Positions 54,355 to 62,731 of a DNA stretch of 64,000 nucleotides are shown here, piece after piece. The notes under the pieces are model-generated. The model made no database searches, was not told the DNA's origin, and worked only from the letters and a program-made list of their open reading frames with translations. The translations under genes and the position numbers were made by a program. Source of the stretch: a virus; the IMG/VR virus record IMGVR_UViG_3300043446_002680, positions 1-64,000 of that record; one strand, written 5' to 3'. Each line of letters begins with the position of its first letter. The first letter of the stretch is position 1.

Positions 54355-54813
54355 TTAGGCAACAACCTCAAACAATGGGTTATCGTTGAGATATTTCTTT
54401 TTCCCGAAACTATAATCATAAGTGAGTGCATCGTGGCAAACAATATTTTGTTCTACAATATGCCTAAGATCCTCACGTCCACACAGTAAACGTTCACGAC
54501 ACAGCATGACATTGTCCAGCATAAGGTCTACACCAAATATGGTACTGAGTGCTGTTTCAAAATCATGTCCATTTTCTAGCTTACGTATCAAAACTTCTCC
54601 TAAAAATTGGCCATCACCACAACTGTTATCCAGAAAAGTTTTAGTAGGGTCTGTAAACACTTCCACGGGTAGTTGATCTAGTAGTTCCTGCACAAGAGGA
54701 GTCGGAGTGAAGACTTCGCCGGTGGCCTTTACCCTGGACCTCTCCCGCTCTACACCGCTCATATAAGCACGGTTGCGAATGTGATCAATTATGTTAGGCA
54801 GATCCTGTGACAA
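54355..54813 (-). CDS. Truncated adenine-methyltransferase-like SAM-binding protein (152 aa)
   Basis: A 152-residue protein with the N-terminal TGEVFTPTPLVQELLDQLP of N6-adenine methyltransferases and a SAM-binding motif FLDNSCGDGQF (60-70), followed by FGVDLMLDN. It ends LNDNPLFEVVA, so the sequence stops exactly where the catalytic NPPF would be (NPLF here). It is clearly related to the 390-residue neighbour, which it overlaps by 20 bases. It probably binds SAM or DNA without methylating, perhaps as a specificity or regulatory partner. Confidence 0.7.
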   Translation of the reverse strand: MSQDLPNIIDHIRNRAYMSGVERERSRVKATGEVFTPTPLVQELLDQLPVEVFTDPTKTFLDNSCGDGQFLGEVLIRKLENGHDFETALSTIFGVDLMLDNVMLCRERLLCGREDLRHIVEQNIVCHDALTYDYSFGKKKYLNDNPLFEVVA

Positions 54814-55966
54814 GATTTACCTCTCCTTCAGTTAGACCAAAATGATTAAATAATTCTTTATCTGTCCAAGTACGAGTCAAATCCATTTTAGGCAATTCAT
54901 AAAAACTTTTTCCTCGCATACCACCTGAACTCATTTGAGATTGAATATAACGGTACAACGCAGACTCATACAACTTAATAAGATTTTCGCCTTCTTTTTT
55001 GTTTTTAACCAAAATATGTCCTGATTGAAACTTGATAGTCCCAATAGGATCATCTTTACCGTGATATTTGTAATGTGGATTGCCGCTGAACGTCATAACA
55101 ACCTTAGGTGAGTCGTAATCGGTTGGCTTCACTGCTCCATACATATGGTAATTATTGCCTGATGTACGGCGAATAATATAAGGGTGCTTTTCGGTAGGTT
55201 GGCTAAACAAATGATCGTCATCTTTGCCATCAGCAACTGATGTATGAAGATACTCCGGTGAACTCTTACATTCAAATTTGGTATTAGCAAGTACCTTTTG
55301 AAAGATCGGAATACTGCGTAGATCGTTTGGCAATGCTGCTGAGGTAACATCTAAACGAATATTGTCATTGATAAACAATGTATCGGTTACCTTTGGAGTT
55401 TTTGTAACAGACCAGGCAAAGAAAGAAGAACCAACACCAGGAAAGTAGTGAGATATTTTTGTCCAAACAGTGTTAGTTTGATTCTTAGTAAAGATGTGAC
55501 CGAGATCGGCGGCAGCATTAGGGAATTGTGGGGCTACCATAACAAGTATTCCATTATCTTTCACCATAGTCCAAGCCTTGGCAACAATCTTCCGCCACAA
55601 CGAACTTTTACCACCTGTTTCATTTCCATTCTTAAAAGGTGGGTTACCTACAATAACATCAAATTTCATACCTTTAAAGTCCTGTGTTAAAAAATCGCAG
55701 ACTGCATAATTACCTGCAAGCCTGTACTTATTTAACGCAAATTGTACATTAAGGCGACTGGCTTCGCAACCATACACTCGCTCTTTAATGTTGACACTGT
55801 TATGCCCATTAGCACGAAGCCTGCGTTCAATTTCTCGAACAAACTGGCCGCCACCAATGGCGGGATCAAAAAAGGTCGTAGTAGAGCTAGTCCACACTTC
55901 TGCAGGAAGTTGATCTAGCATTTCATTTACCAAACCTTCGATTTCGAATTTAATTCGAGAAAGCAT
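54794..55966 (-). CDS. N6-adenine DNA methyltransferase (390 aa)
   Basis: A 390-residue DNA methyltransferase of the Eco57I/type IIG-like group: SAM-binding FFDPAIGGGQF (32-42), VYGCEAS, and catalytic NPPF (108-111). The C-terminal 200 residues (HPYIIRRTSGNNYHMYG, GTIKFQSGHILVKN) look like a DNA-recognition part. Its N-terminus, LVNEMLDQLPAEVWTSST, matches its truncated neighbour. It may mark phage DNA against host restriction or act with the downstream helicase pair. Promoter at 55995-56023. Confidence 0.88.
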   Translation of the reverse strand: MLSRIKFEIEGLVNEMLDQLPAEVWTSSTTTFFDPAIGGGQFVREIERRLRANGHNSVNIKERVYGCEASRLNVQFALNKYRLAGNYAVCDFLTQDFKGMKFDVIVGNPPFKNGNETGGKSSLWRKIVAKAWTMVKDNGILVMVAPQFPNAAADLGHIFTKNQTNTVWTKISHYFPGVGSSFFAWSVTKTPKVTDTLFINDNIRLDVTSAALPNDLRSIPIFQKVLANTKFECKSSPEYLHTSVADGKDDDHLFSQPTEKHPYIIRRTSGNNYHMYGAVKPTDYDSPKVVMTFSGNPHYKYHGKDDPIGTIKFQSGHILVKNKKEGENLIKLYESALYRYIQSQMSSGGMRGKSFYELPKMDLTRTWTDKELFNHFGLTEGEVNLVTGSA

Positions 55967-55994
55967 AGTGCCCCGTATGTCTTACAATACAGTT

Positions 55995-56023
55995 ATGATA
56001 CCACAAAAACCGATTTATGTCAA
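55995..56023 (-). promoter_or_regulatory. Sigma70-type promoter for the methyltransferase
   Basis: TTGACA (56018-56023), 17 bases, TATCAT (55995-56000) on the minus strand. Confidence 0.7.
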
Positions 56024-56024
56024 T

Positions 56025-57281
56025 TTATGCGAATTTGAGATCCAGCAAGTCGCGATTAATAAAGTTAGTGAGCACCAACTCTTTGATGAGACTGTAGTCC
56101 ACACCAAACTGATCTGTGACGTCATCTTGGATACCCGTGCCTTCAGCATCCATTATAGCAAAGGCTTCTTCGATTGTAGAACCGCCGTAGTAGCGAATGA
56201 TGTCGATATTTTGGGCAATGGTCACAATCATTTCTCGAGCACGAGCTAGTTCTTTCTCGCTGGCATCTGTGCGATCTTTGCCCTTGCTTTTCTTAACAGT
56301 ATTGAGTCTAGTCTTGCCACGTGCAGCAGCTTCTTGTCGTGCGGCTCTAAACACTTCTACATTACCGCTGGCCAATGCTGTGATTTCCTCACGGCTAAGA
56401 TCGTTGATCGGAGCGACCTTACCAATCACTCGATCAATACTTTTACGAGCCAAGGCCTCTTCCAGGTACTCGTCAATCTCTACCTTAACTGCACCGTTGG
56501 GTTGACACTTAAAGATGTCAACGGTACGCAACACATCGCGCAAGGCTTGTTTGAGATCTTTAATGCCGTGATTCTTCTTGTAGTTTTGTGCTGTTTCAAT
56601 CATCATTGCGTCAAACTTGTCATCACGATTGGGGTCGAAACTCAGACTGATAACACGCCCAATCTTACCTGCTTTGTGTGGTGTTAGTGTGCGTGACATC
56701 TTTTGAATAGTAGCACCATTGTCACCTGTGTCGTATGCAAGATACAACTCTGTGATCTGCGGAATGCTGAAGCTACGCTGAGCCATGCCTGCACTCAAGA
56801 TCAAAACGTGCTGGTTATTCTTTTCTGCCTTTTCAATCGCTTCGCGAACTTCACGTTCAGCAGTGGCATTGGTCATGTCTTCCGATCCACTGACCAACAC
56901 AATTTGGAATCCGCGAAGAGCTTGCTCGGCAATGGGTTTAATTTCCTGCAAGTTAGCATTGGTAGTAGAACCCGGCAAAAACATCATGGCAACTTTGATG
57001 CCTTCTTTGGCCTTGCGTCCAGTTTGATAGTCGACATTTAGGCCGTCGTCGCCGCCTTTGCCTTCAAAAACTGCCTGTAGCATATTGGTAAAAAATCCTT
57101 TGGCTTTAACAGGATTTGCCGCAAACTTTGACCAGCTAGGCAAAAATACCCCATCATCGATGAATGCATCGGGCTCTGCGGTGCGAGCAAGTTCAACTAC
57201 CGAAGCAAGATTCATTTGATAGAACTCAACATCAACATATAGTTGATGACGAGCGGGATCTACTTTAAAATACTTCAGCAT
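56025..57281 (-). CDS. Split SF2 helicase, C-terminal RecA-like half (418 aa)
   Basis: Start ATG 57279-57281 with GGAA upstream; a longer reading begins inside the promoter. The 418 residues lack Walker motifs but contain VLILSAGMAQRSFSIPQITE, YLAYDTGDNGATIQKMSRTL and GRVISLSFDPNRDD, matching motifs IV to VI of the second RecA domain of SF2 helicases (Gln193 and Arg197 of motif VI). Together with the gene at 57314 it would make one ATPase. The C-terminal 150 residues are a separate helical domain. Confidence 0.75.
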   Translation of the reverse strand: MLKYFKVDPARHQLYVDVEFYQMNLASVVELARTAEPDAFIDDGVFLPSWSKFAANPVKAKGFFTNMLQAVFEGKGGDDGLNVDYQTGRKAKEGIKVAMMFLPGSTTNANLQEIKPIAEQALRGFQIVLVSGSEDMTNATAEREVREAIEKAEKNNQHVLILSAGMAQRSFSIPQITELYLAYDTGDNGATIQKMSRTLTPHKAGKIGRVISLSFDPNRDDKFDAMMIETAQNYKKNHGIKDLKQALRDVLRTVDIFKCQPNGAVKVEIDEYLEEALARKSIDRVIGKVAPINDLSREEITALASGNVEVFRAARQEAAARGKTRLNTVKKSKGKDRTDASEKELARAREMIVTIAQNIDIIRYYGGSTIEEAFAIMDAEGTGIQDDVTDQFGVDYSLIKELVLTNFINRDLLDLKFA

Positions 57282-57297
57282 AACTGTTCCAATTAAT

Positions 57298-57327
57298 ATT
57301 ATAACACACAAAATCAATTTGCATCAA
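57298..57327 (-). promoter_or_regulatory. Sigma70-type promoter between the two helicase halves
   Basis: TTGATG (57322-57327), 18 bases, TATAAT (57298-57303) on the minus strand. It allows separate expression of the C-terminal half. Confidence 0.6.
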
Positions 57328-58279
57328 TTAAACGAGTTCTATGCTTTTCGATAAGCAATTCAGGATATGTAACACTAAGGTAGTGGTCTACTGGCCACAC
57401 GCTTGCGGCTTTGTCTCCGTTAGTGCCTGTCATTAGAATGACAACATCATGTTCGCCGCGAGCTTTAATAAGCGGTTGGCTTTGCTTGACTTGATGTACG
57501 CCAAAATCTGCTTCATCTATCAATACCAACTTGTTTGGTGTTTGTGCAAACAAGAAGTCGATCTTATCTTGACGGCGGCCGCCTGCACACATAGACAGAA
57601 ATACCACAGTCTGCAACCCTGCTTTAAGCGAGTGCTGTACCTTTTCTTCCCAATCTTCTTCGCCTGCTTCAATCAGTTCGAGATCTTTAAACTGCTCAAA
57701 ACTGGTAAGATCGTTCTTAAAACTTGCAAACGATGTCAAGACGTAACTTGCAACAATTGTCAATTGTGCACGAGTTTCTCGAACTAGCGCACCGCTCCAG
57801 ATAGTCTTGCCGAAACGAGCACACAGTTCTGCAACAATAGTTCGCTTGCCTTCTGCGATAGATGCCAAGACATTTTCTGCGGCATCACATTGATTTTGAC
57901 TGAGCCCTGCTTCAGGCAACTTTTGTCCGTGCTTGATAAGTTCTTTATTGACACGTTGGATCAAGGTGTCTGCATCAACGCGATGCACGTCAGCACGAAC
58001 GTGGTAACCAATTTCAGGACGGATAACGTCATCAACTTTTTGGTGTTTGCCGAAACGTCCTTTTAATTGGGCATAATCTGTTGCATCCCAGAGTTTGTGG
58101 ATAACAACTCGACCTTCGTCAAACTTGTGTTTTTGTCTGCCCAGTGAACCTCGAATATACTTGCGAGTTTCTTCAAATGCTGCTTCGAGCGAGTCTGCCT
58201 GGGAAAAGTGGTCACCGAACTTTTGTTCGGCTTCGGGTGCGTCAAGATCTTCCCAAACATAAACAATTGTATGGCTCAT
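57314..58279 (-). CDS. Split SF2 helicase, N-terminal ATPase half (321 aa)
   Basis: A 321-residue protein. The first 130 residues are an unknown domain (GSLGRQKHKFDEGRVVIHKL). The ATPase part has a Walker-A-like ELCARFGKTIWSG (151-163), DEAD box LVLIDEADFG (251-260) and LMTGTNGDKA (motif III). It stops before motifs IV to VI, which are encoded by the next gene. Such helicases in restriction systems translocate along DNA; here it may act with the methyltransferase pair, though no nuclease domain is fused. Confidence 0.8.
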   Translation of the reverse strand: MSHTIVYVWEDLDAPEAEQKFGDHFSQADSLEAAFEETRKYIRGSLGRQKHKFDEGRVVIHKLWDATDYAQLKGRFGKHQKVDDVIRPEIGYHVRADVHRVDADTLIQRVNKELIKHGQKLPEAGLSQNQCDAAENVLASIAEGKRTIVAELCARFGKTIWSGALVRETRAQLTIVASYVLTSFASFKNDLTSFEQFKDLELIEAGEEDWEEKVQHSLKAGLQTVVFLSMCAGGRRQDKIDFLFAQTPNKLVLIDEADFGVHQVKQSQPLIKARGEHDVVILMTGTNGDKAASVWPVDHYLSVTYPELLIEKHRTRLIDAN

Positions 58280-58449
58280 TCTTCATCCCCAAAATCTGCG
58301 TCAGCGATTTCCTTGGCCCAAAAGGTTCGTGCATCTGCTTCGTTATCAAAAGATTCTAGTACATTCATACCGCCGAGGGGATGAGCAAACCAAACATGCC
58401 ATAATTCATCGTCGGCGTCGTAGGTACACAATAATTCAACTGGGTCCAT
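58276..58449 (-). CDS. Small phage protein (57 aa)
   Basis: Fifty-seven residues from ATG 58447-58449: acidic, with WHVWFAHPLGGMNVLESFDN then DARTFWAKEIADADFGDEE. It overlaps the helicase start by 4 bases (ATGA), so it is coupled to it. The family is not recognised, but the gene is well supported by its position. Confidence 0.7.
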   Translation of the reverse strand: MDPVELLCTYDADDELWHVWFAHPLGGMNVLESFDNEADARTFWAKEIADADFGDEE

Positions 58450-58717
58450 GATGTTTTAGAATATACAGGGTTATTAAGGTATCGTCAAGTCGCACACAGT
58501 CATTTGGGTAGCGAGTAGTAATTTTGGCTTCATATACGCTACGCCGTAGCATATGTACAACTTTGACCATTTTAGGTGTTAGATCAACAATCTTGCCAAC
58601 TTTAAGTTGGTTACGGCCTAGACCAGAACTACTGGGATAGGCTACAAAATCATTGACTTTGAGTTCCTGCCCGAGCACGTCGTAGTGAATGGTGTCGGCT
58701 TTGCGCTTTGAGGTCAT
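58436..58717 (-). CDS. Small phage protein with KOW-like start (93 aa)
   Basis: Ninety-three residues (YDVLGQELKVNDFVAYPSSS, LKVGKIVDLTPKMVKVVHML) looking like a small SH3/KOW-type barrel with a hydrophobic C-terminal helix. The start is ATG 58715-58717; it overlaps the end of the 58650 gene. Possible nucleic-acid binding. Not recognised by name. Confidence 0.65.
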   Translation of the reverse strand: MTSKRKADTIHYDVLGQELKVNDFVAYPSSSGLGRNQLKVGKIVDLTPKMVKVVHMLRRSVYEAKITTRYPNDCVRLDDTLITLYILKHHGPS

Positions 58718-58850
58718 AGTAAAATTTCGGTAGTTCAGATCTGGTTAATAAAAATGACCTAGTGTTTCTAACATCAGTGGGCACAGTGGGATACTGAGGC
58801 AGCACACCGCCCATGGCACCCGACACTGAGAAATCATCGAAGTTGGCCAT
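58650..58850 (-). CDS. Small phage protein (66 aa)
   Basis: Sixty-six residues starting MANFDDFSVSGAMGGVLPQY, with the start overlapping the stop of the next upstream gene. The last 22 residues overlap the next gene in another frame and look less natural, so the true end, or a frameshift joining the two, is uncertain. Confidence 0.5.
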   Translation of the reverse strand: MANFDDFSVSGAMGGVLPQYPTVPTDVRNTRSFLLTRSELPKFYYDLKAQSRHHSLRRARAGTQSQ

Positions 58851-59065
58851 TATTCGGGTTTCTGCAGAGCTGTTAGTATAGCCAAGGCTTGTGGGCTGAG
58901 CCGTAGTTTGGCCGCAGGTTCCACATGAATTGGACTGCTGATGTCTCTATAGCTACGGTTGGTGGGGCGCCCACCAACACTGTTAACCAAAATGTCAGTG
59001 GCACGTACAGGATAAACATGACCCAGACTGGGAAAGTCTACATGGAGTGGGCGTGGTATTAGCAT
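58850..59065 (-). CDS. Small phage protein (71 aa)
   Basis: Seventy-one residues (MLIPRPLHVDFPSLGHVYPV, then SPIHVEPAAKLRLSPQALAI). A late octamer CATAAATA (59071-59078) sits 5 bases before the ATG, suggesting a late, leaderless message. Function unknown. Confidence 0.6.
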   Translation of the reverse strand: MLIPRPLHVDFPSLGHVYPVRATDILVNSVGGRPTNRSYRDISSPIHVEPAAKLRLSPQALAILTALQKPE

Positions 59066-59070
59066 ACAAA

Positions 59071-59078
59071 TATTTATG
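59071..59078 (-). promoter_or_regulatory. T4-like late promoter octamer (CATAAATA)
   Basis: CATAAATA on the minus strand followed by TTTGT and the ATG at 59065, the same spacing seen at 33625. Confidence 0.5.
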
Positions 59079-59091
59079 AAACTACAGGCAG

Positions 59092-59265
59092 TCAGATGTT
59101 GTAAAACTGCAACATCTCGCTTTGCTCTGCAAGTTGATCTAGGTAAATCTCGCGCAGAATGCGGTTAATTTCGTCGAATTCCATGCTGGGATCCAGATCA
59201 AATCTAGCCATGTCCAACTCGAATTCGGCAATATCTTCAAGAGTCATATAGTCAGGATAGATCAT
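59092..59265 (-). CDS. Small phage protein (57 aa)
   Basis: Fifty-seven residues from ATG 59263-59265, acidic and helical (MTLEDIAEFELDMARFDLDP, MEFDEINRILREIYLDQLAE). It follows the 27-residue gene with no gap, so the two are coupled. Function unknown. Confidence 0.65.
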   Translation of the reverse strand: MIYPDYMTLEDIAEFELDMARFDLDPSMEFDEINRILREIYLDQLAEQSEMLQFYNI

Positions 59266-59349
59266 TTATAGTGCCTTAAGTAGGGTTACAAGAGTGACTA
59301 GAGCAGCAGAACCAGTAATACCAATAACAAAATCACGTAAATCCTGCAC
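59266..59349 (-). CDS. Tiny single-span membrane protein (27 aa)
   Basis: Twenty-seven residues from GTG 59347-59349 with AGGAG upstream. Most of it is a hydrophobic span (DFVIGITGSAALVTLVTLL). It has a strong promoter (59379-59407) with a conserved leader, and it is coupled to the 57-residue gene. Small membrane proteins of this size may act as regulators of membrane enzymes. Confidence 0.6.
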   Translation of the reverse strand: MQDLRDFVIGITGSAALVTLVTLLKAL

Positions 59350-59378
59350 GACTGCTCCTAGTTATTTACTGTACCGCT

Positions 59379-59407
59379 AGTATAGCACAGATCAACAACC
59401 TGAGCAA
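59379..59407 (-). promoter_or_regulatory. Sigma70-type promoter for the tiny membrane-protein gene
   Basis: TTGCTC (59402-59407), 17 bases ending TGC, TATACT (59379-59384). The leader AGCGGTACAGTAAATAACT then GGAG matches that at 53782 closely. Confidence 0.7.
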
Positions 59408-59427
59408 CCGTAGGGTCAATATTTAAA

Positions 59428-59937
59428 TTAGTGCATAGCCGTTGCCAAAGTTGTGAAATCCTTAACCAAATAGCAATTTAATTTATTATAATCATTATAA
59501 CTTTCGCTATAATATCCGCGAATACGTTCTTTTTGTTTGTTTGCGGTCCCTTTAGTTCCATCGTTTTCTTTTAATCGGTATACATCATGTTTAGGTATGT
59601 ACATATAATCAATGCGATTAGCATAGGGGTTAAAAATGGTAACTCTTAATGACCCAATTTTATTTTCTACACTACCGATAATCAAAACCCGTTGATTATT
59701 ACCATTATTAGTAACTGTGACTGTTTTACTGTCACTATTCTGCAAATCATCAAAATCTCTAAATGGTTCATCAACAAAATTATACCCACCGATACTGGCT
59801 AAACAGTGCTCTACTAATTTCTCTACATAAAACATGTCCGAATGAGCCATACCATATGCTGCTAATTCGGAGTTTTTGTTAAACAAGGGATGATAAGGAA
59901 TAATGATGTCACGCATAAACATTTGATTCTTGGTCAC
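59428..59937 (-). CDS. Unknown protein, possible PD-(D/E)XK-type nuclease (169 aa)
   Basis: A 169-residue protein of higher A+T content than its neighbours. FRDFDDLQNSDSKTVTVTNN could be a D...(D/E)xK-like active site (Asp then DSK), followed by VENKIGSLRVTIFNPYANRI and YIPKHDVYRL, a layout seen in some restriction endonuclease families. This is a weak motif match; the protein could equally have another role. Its position near the methyltransferase and helicase genes makes a restriction-type role worth testing. Confidence 0.35.
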   Translation of the reverse strand: MTKNQMFMRDIIIPYHPLFNKNSELAAYGMAHSDMFYVEKLVEHCLASIGGYNFVDEPFRDFDDLQNSDSKTVTVTNNGNNQRVLIIGSVENKIGSLRVTIFNPYANRIDYMYIPKHDVYRLKENDGTKGTANKQKERIRGYYSESYNDYNKLNCYLVKDFTTLATAMH

Positions 59938-59968
59938 AATAAAACTCCTAGGGGTTGGTTGAACTCAT

Positions 59969-59997
59969 ATACTATGACACTACTGCAAAATTGTCAA
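59969..59997 (-). promoter_or_regulatory. Sigma70-type promoter for the 59937 gene
   Basis: TTGACA (59992-59997), 17 bases, TAGTAT (59969-59974) on the minus strand. Confidence 0.6.
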
Positions 59998-61133
59998 CCA
60001 ATTGGAAAAGTTTTGGTCATGTAGTCAAGGTTCACCCGCTCTGGATGTGGCTGATACCACCCGTTGCCTTGATAAACATCCAGAACACTCTGAAAGTATT
60101 CTTCATACATGCCAGCCACGTGATCTAGTCCAAAGTTGTTGATGGCCCAGTCTCTACAGGCCTGCGGGCTGATACGATCAATGTTACGTGCAGCCCAGAC
60201 AAACTGTTCAAAGGTTCTGCAACGATAACCAGTGACACCATGTATGTTGTTTTCAGTAAAACTGCCCCAGTCAGTGCTGATAGTGGGCGTACCCGACATC
60301 AGCATTTCGATCTGTACTCCACCAAATGGTTCCACATACATACTGGGCACAAAGGCAGCACGAGCTCGACTCATTAATTGTCTACGTGTTTCTATGTCGG
60401 CGTAGCCCACAAACTCCACATGATCGGGCACAGTCTTGTAGCCCATTTCTTCTAAACTGCCTTGTCCGGCTATCTTGAGTCGGGCGCCGATAGCTTCGGT
60501 GGTTTGTATGGCCACATTGACACCTTTGCCTTCGTAGACACGACCCACAAACAAGAAGTAGTCTTCCTTGGTTTCTGGAGCATAGGTAAAATCTGCAGGA
60601 TCGAAGTAGTTGGGTATGACCACGTCATACCAATCTTGTTTACATGAACCCACTGCTGTGAGTCCATAGTAGGCATGATAGATCGCATAGCTTTCGAAAA
60701 TCTTAAAACGTGCAAAGTGTCCACCGGCGTAGCCGATACCGGGCTCAACCACAATCATGTCGGCATGTGCGTCACAGATGGGTTTGTGACCATAACCCCA
60801 GAATGGCAGCAAGAAATCATGTGTGCGTTTGCGCTGGCCAATCTCACGTATGGCATTGGCATAAAAAGTCTGGTAAGCATGGTCGTTGACATCAAACTTA
60901 AAAAAGTTACGACGCCAATCATAGTTACCATAGGCACGTTCTAGATCCTCATTGGCAATGACCGTAACATGTTCGTCACAGTCAACATCTGAGTCAGGAT
61001 GACCATAGTGTATGATCTCATGACCACGTGCTCGCATCATACGACCAAATTTCCAGACCTTTTGTGTGTAAGCACAGGCATTGTAGGCCCGGTTGGTAAC
61101 TGTATGAGGTAATCCTAGTATATGAAATCTCAT
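59994..61133 (-). CDS. GT4-type glycosyltransferase (379 aa)
   Basis: A 379-residue GT-B fold glycosyltransferase. [20 protein letters not shown] opens the nucleotide-sugar domain, [13 protein letters not shown] follows, and [20 protein letters not shown] holds the family-4 E-x7-E motif. It would add a sugar to a host or phage surface glycan, to DNA or to protein. It is the first of a surface-sugar block extending to the right edge. Confidence 0.9.
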   Translation of the reverse strand: MRFHILGLPHTVTNRAYNACAYTQKVWKFGRMMRARGHEIIHYGHPDSDVDCDEHVTVIANEDLERAYGNYDWRRNFFKFDVNDHAYQTFYANAIREIGQRKRTHDFLLPFWGYGHKPICDAHADMIVVEPGIGYAGGHFARFKIFESYAIYHAYYGLTAVGSCKQDWYDVVIPNYFDPADFTYAPETKEDYFLFVGRVYEGKGVNVAIQTTEAIGARLKIAGQGSLEEMGYKTVPDHVEFVGYADIETRRQLMSRARAAFVPSMYVEPFGGVQIEMLMSGTPTISTDWGSFTENNIHGVTGYRCRTFEQFVWAARNIDRISPQACRDWAINNFGLDHVAGMYEEYFQSVLDVYQGNGWYQPHPERVNLDYMTKTFPIG

Positions 61134-61982
61134 TTATTCCTCATTTCCTAGAGTTTTGGTTACAACTTTCGTTACCATATTTAGATTTTCCTTTTTTTTC
61201 TTATTCCACCATGACACGCACTGCTGTCGTTTACGTTCTAGTTGGCTTGGGTTTAGCATTAATGCAATTAGTTTTTCTGCTAATTCTTGCCAACTGTGAA
61301 TTATTACCGCCGGAAAGTCATCACCATATTGTATTTTCCAATGATCGTTAACTTGAACTACAGGAATAGCACCTGCTTCCATAGCTTCAGTTATTCTAAA
61401 ACTATCTGGTATTAGAGCACCATCGGGACATAAAACAAATATGCTGTCCCTGAAAATTCTACTGTATTCTTCCACACTAAGTCTAGGACCGTGACGGTTA
61501 ACTACGTATAAAAAACCATTAGGGATCGGATCTGCCTGCTGCACCATGATTTGTCTATTATGATCCCAACGATGGATTATGGTGCTCCACATATATTTTC
61601 TATCTAGTATGCTCGGATTGTGCGTATGGACTGTAAATTTTGTGTTATAACCTAATAGTATATTATAGCAATTATCCGGGGTACCTGGTCTTATATAATT
61701 TCTTAAAACGAATTGACACCCGGCATAACTAGAAATATCATCTGATCTTGACTCGTCACTTAAGTGTATAAGTCCGTATTTAAGCCCTCGACGATGCATT
61801 TCATCCATATAAACATTATGGTAAGGTGCCCATGGTAGGCTATCGATTATAACACTACGATCTATAAACTCTAAATGGTCGATGTTGTCTATGGTTTTGT
61901 GAGGAATATTCTGGAATAGATATTCAATCCAATCTTCCTCCCAACAACGATCTCTATTCCAAACTAAGGTAATGGGTTTCAT
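61134..61982 (-). CDS. Exostosin-like glycosyltransferase (282 aa)
   Basis: A 282-residue protein with an exostosin (GT47)-like C-terminal half: RIFRDSIFVLCPDGALIPDS, then FRITEAMEAGAIPVVQVND, which hold the motifs used to grip the UDP-sugar. The N-terminal half is divergent. It is one base upstream of the GT4 gene, so the two probably work on the same glycan. The donor and acceptor are unknown. Confidence 0.75.
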   Translation of the reverse strand: MKPITLVWNRDRCWEEDWIEYLFQNIPHKTIDNIDHLEFIDRSVIIDSLPWAPYHNVYMDEMHRRGLKYGLIHLSDESRSDDISSYAGCQFVLRNYIRPGTPDNCYNILLGYNTKFTVHTHNPSILDRKYMWSTIIHRWDHNRQIMVQQADPIPNGFLYVVNRHGPRLSVEEYSRIFRDSIFVLCPDGALIPDSFRITEAMEAGAIPVVQVNDHWKIQYGDDFPAVIIHSWQELAEKLIALMLNPSQLERKRQQCVSWWNKKKKENLNMVTKVVTKTLGNEE

Positions 61983-61985
61983 AAA

Positions 61986-62729
61986 TCAAATTCCTAAATT
62001 AAAGTAATCTTCTACTATATTGTATGAGTACCCATGCACAAAGTCTGTGCCATTAAAATCATGACTAAATTCTTTTTCGATAAGCGAACGCCAATCTCGA
62101 TCATTTTTGTGTCCCCATGACGCAGTTTTAATCAGCATTTCTTGTTTGGTTCTAGCCCAACTGAAATGATGAAAGAATGCACCGTGTGGCCCAGTAACTG
62201 CTTCAATATAGTTGGGATTATTCCAAGCAAATCCCCACCGTTCACCATCCGTAAAATAATGCTGTTTGCTGAATCGTGTTTTGTTGATTAGCATTGGTGA
62301 CGACTCAGTGGTTGTAGCTTGATATCGAGCACTTCTAAAATACCAATAACAACTAAAACTCATGGCATGAATATCTGGCATGTCAGGATGACGCAAAATG
62401 TCTTTAACAATTGCGCCCTCGGCAATTTCGTCAGCATCTAAGAATAATATGGTATTGTGTTTAGTATATTTTTGCGCTTGCCACCGAGCTGTGTTATGAT
62501 GGTGCCGAGGGCCTTGTCTGCTGTCATAAGGTAATACCATTATGCGAACTCTGGTTGGATCAACAGCTCTAATGGCATCTAGTGCTGCTAGGTCTTCAAT
62601 GTCCCCGTTGAGCAACCGATCAAAACTAACTACTATGATATCATCAGAAAACTTTAAACATTCTTTTATATTAACTACTATAAATCGTTGATCCAAACTG
62701 CAATAACTAATCAATGTACTGATATTCAT
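61986..62729 (-). CDS. GT2-like glycosyltransferase (247 aa)
   Basis: Start ATG 62727-62729 (MNISTLISYCSLDQRFIVVN), two bases after the stop of the neighbour. The 247-residue protein has LFLDADEIAEGAIV, the DxD motif of GT-A enzymes that binds the metal and UDP-sugar, and GRPH-like loops rather than a membrane anchor. It completes a set of three glycosyltransferases. Confidence 0.8.
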   Translation of the reverse strand: MNISTLISYCSLDQRFIVVNIKECLKFSDDIIVVSFDRLLNGDIEDLAALDAIRAVDPTRVRIMVLPYDSRQGPRHHHNTARWQAQKYTKHNTILFLDADEIAEGAIVKDILRHPDMPDIHAMSFSCYWYFRSARYQATTTESSPMLINKTRFSKQHYFTDGERWGFAWNNPNYIEAVTGPHGAFFHHFSWARTKQEMLIKTASWGHKNDRDWRSLIEKEFSHDFNGTDFVHGYSYNIVEDYFNLGI

Positions 62730-62731
62730 GC

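Noticed and set aside
56025-57317. N-terminal extension MILCVIILIGTV of the helicase half
   Set aside because: It reads through a promoter and has no ribosome binding site; ATG 57281 has GGAA and a sensible domain start.
58650-58715. C-terminal 22 residues of the 66-residue gene
   Set aside because: They are the shadow of the next gene in another frame; I keep the gene but doubt this end.
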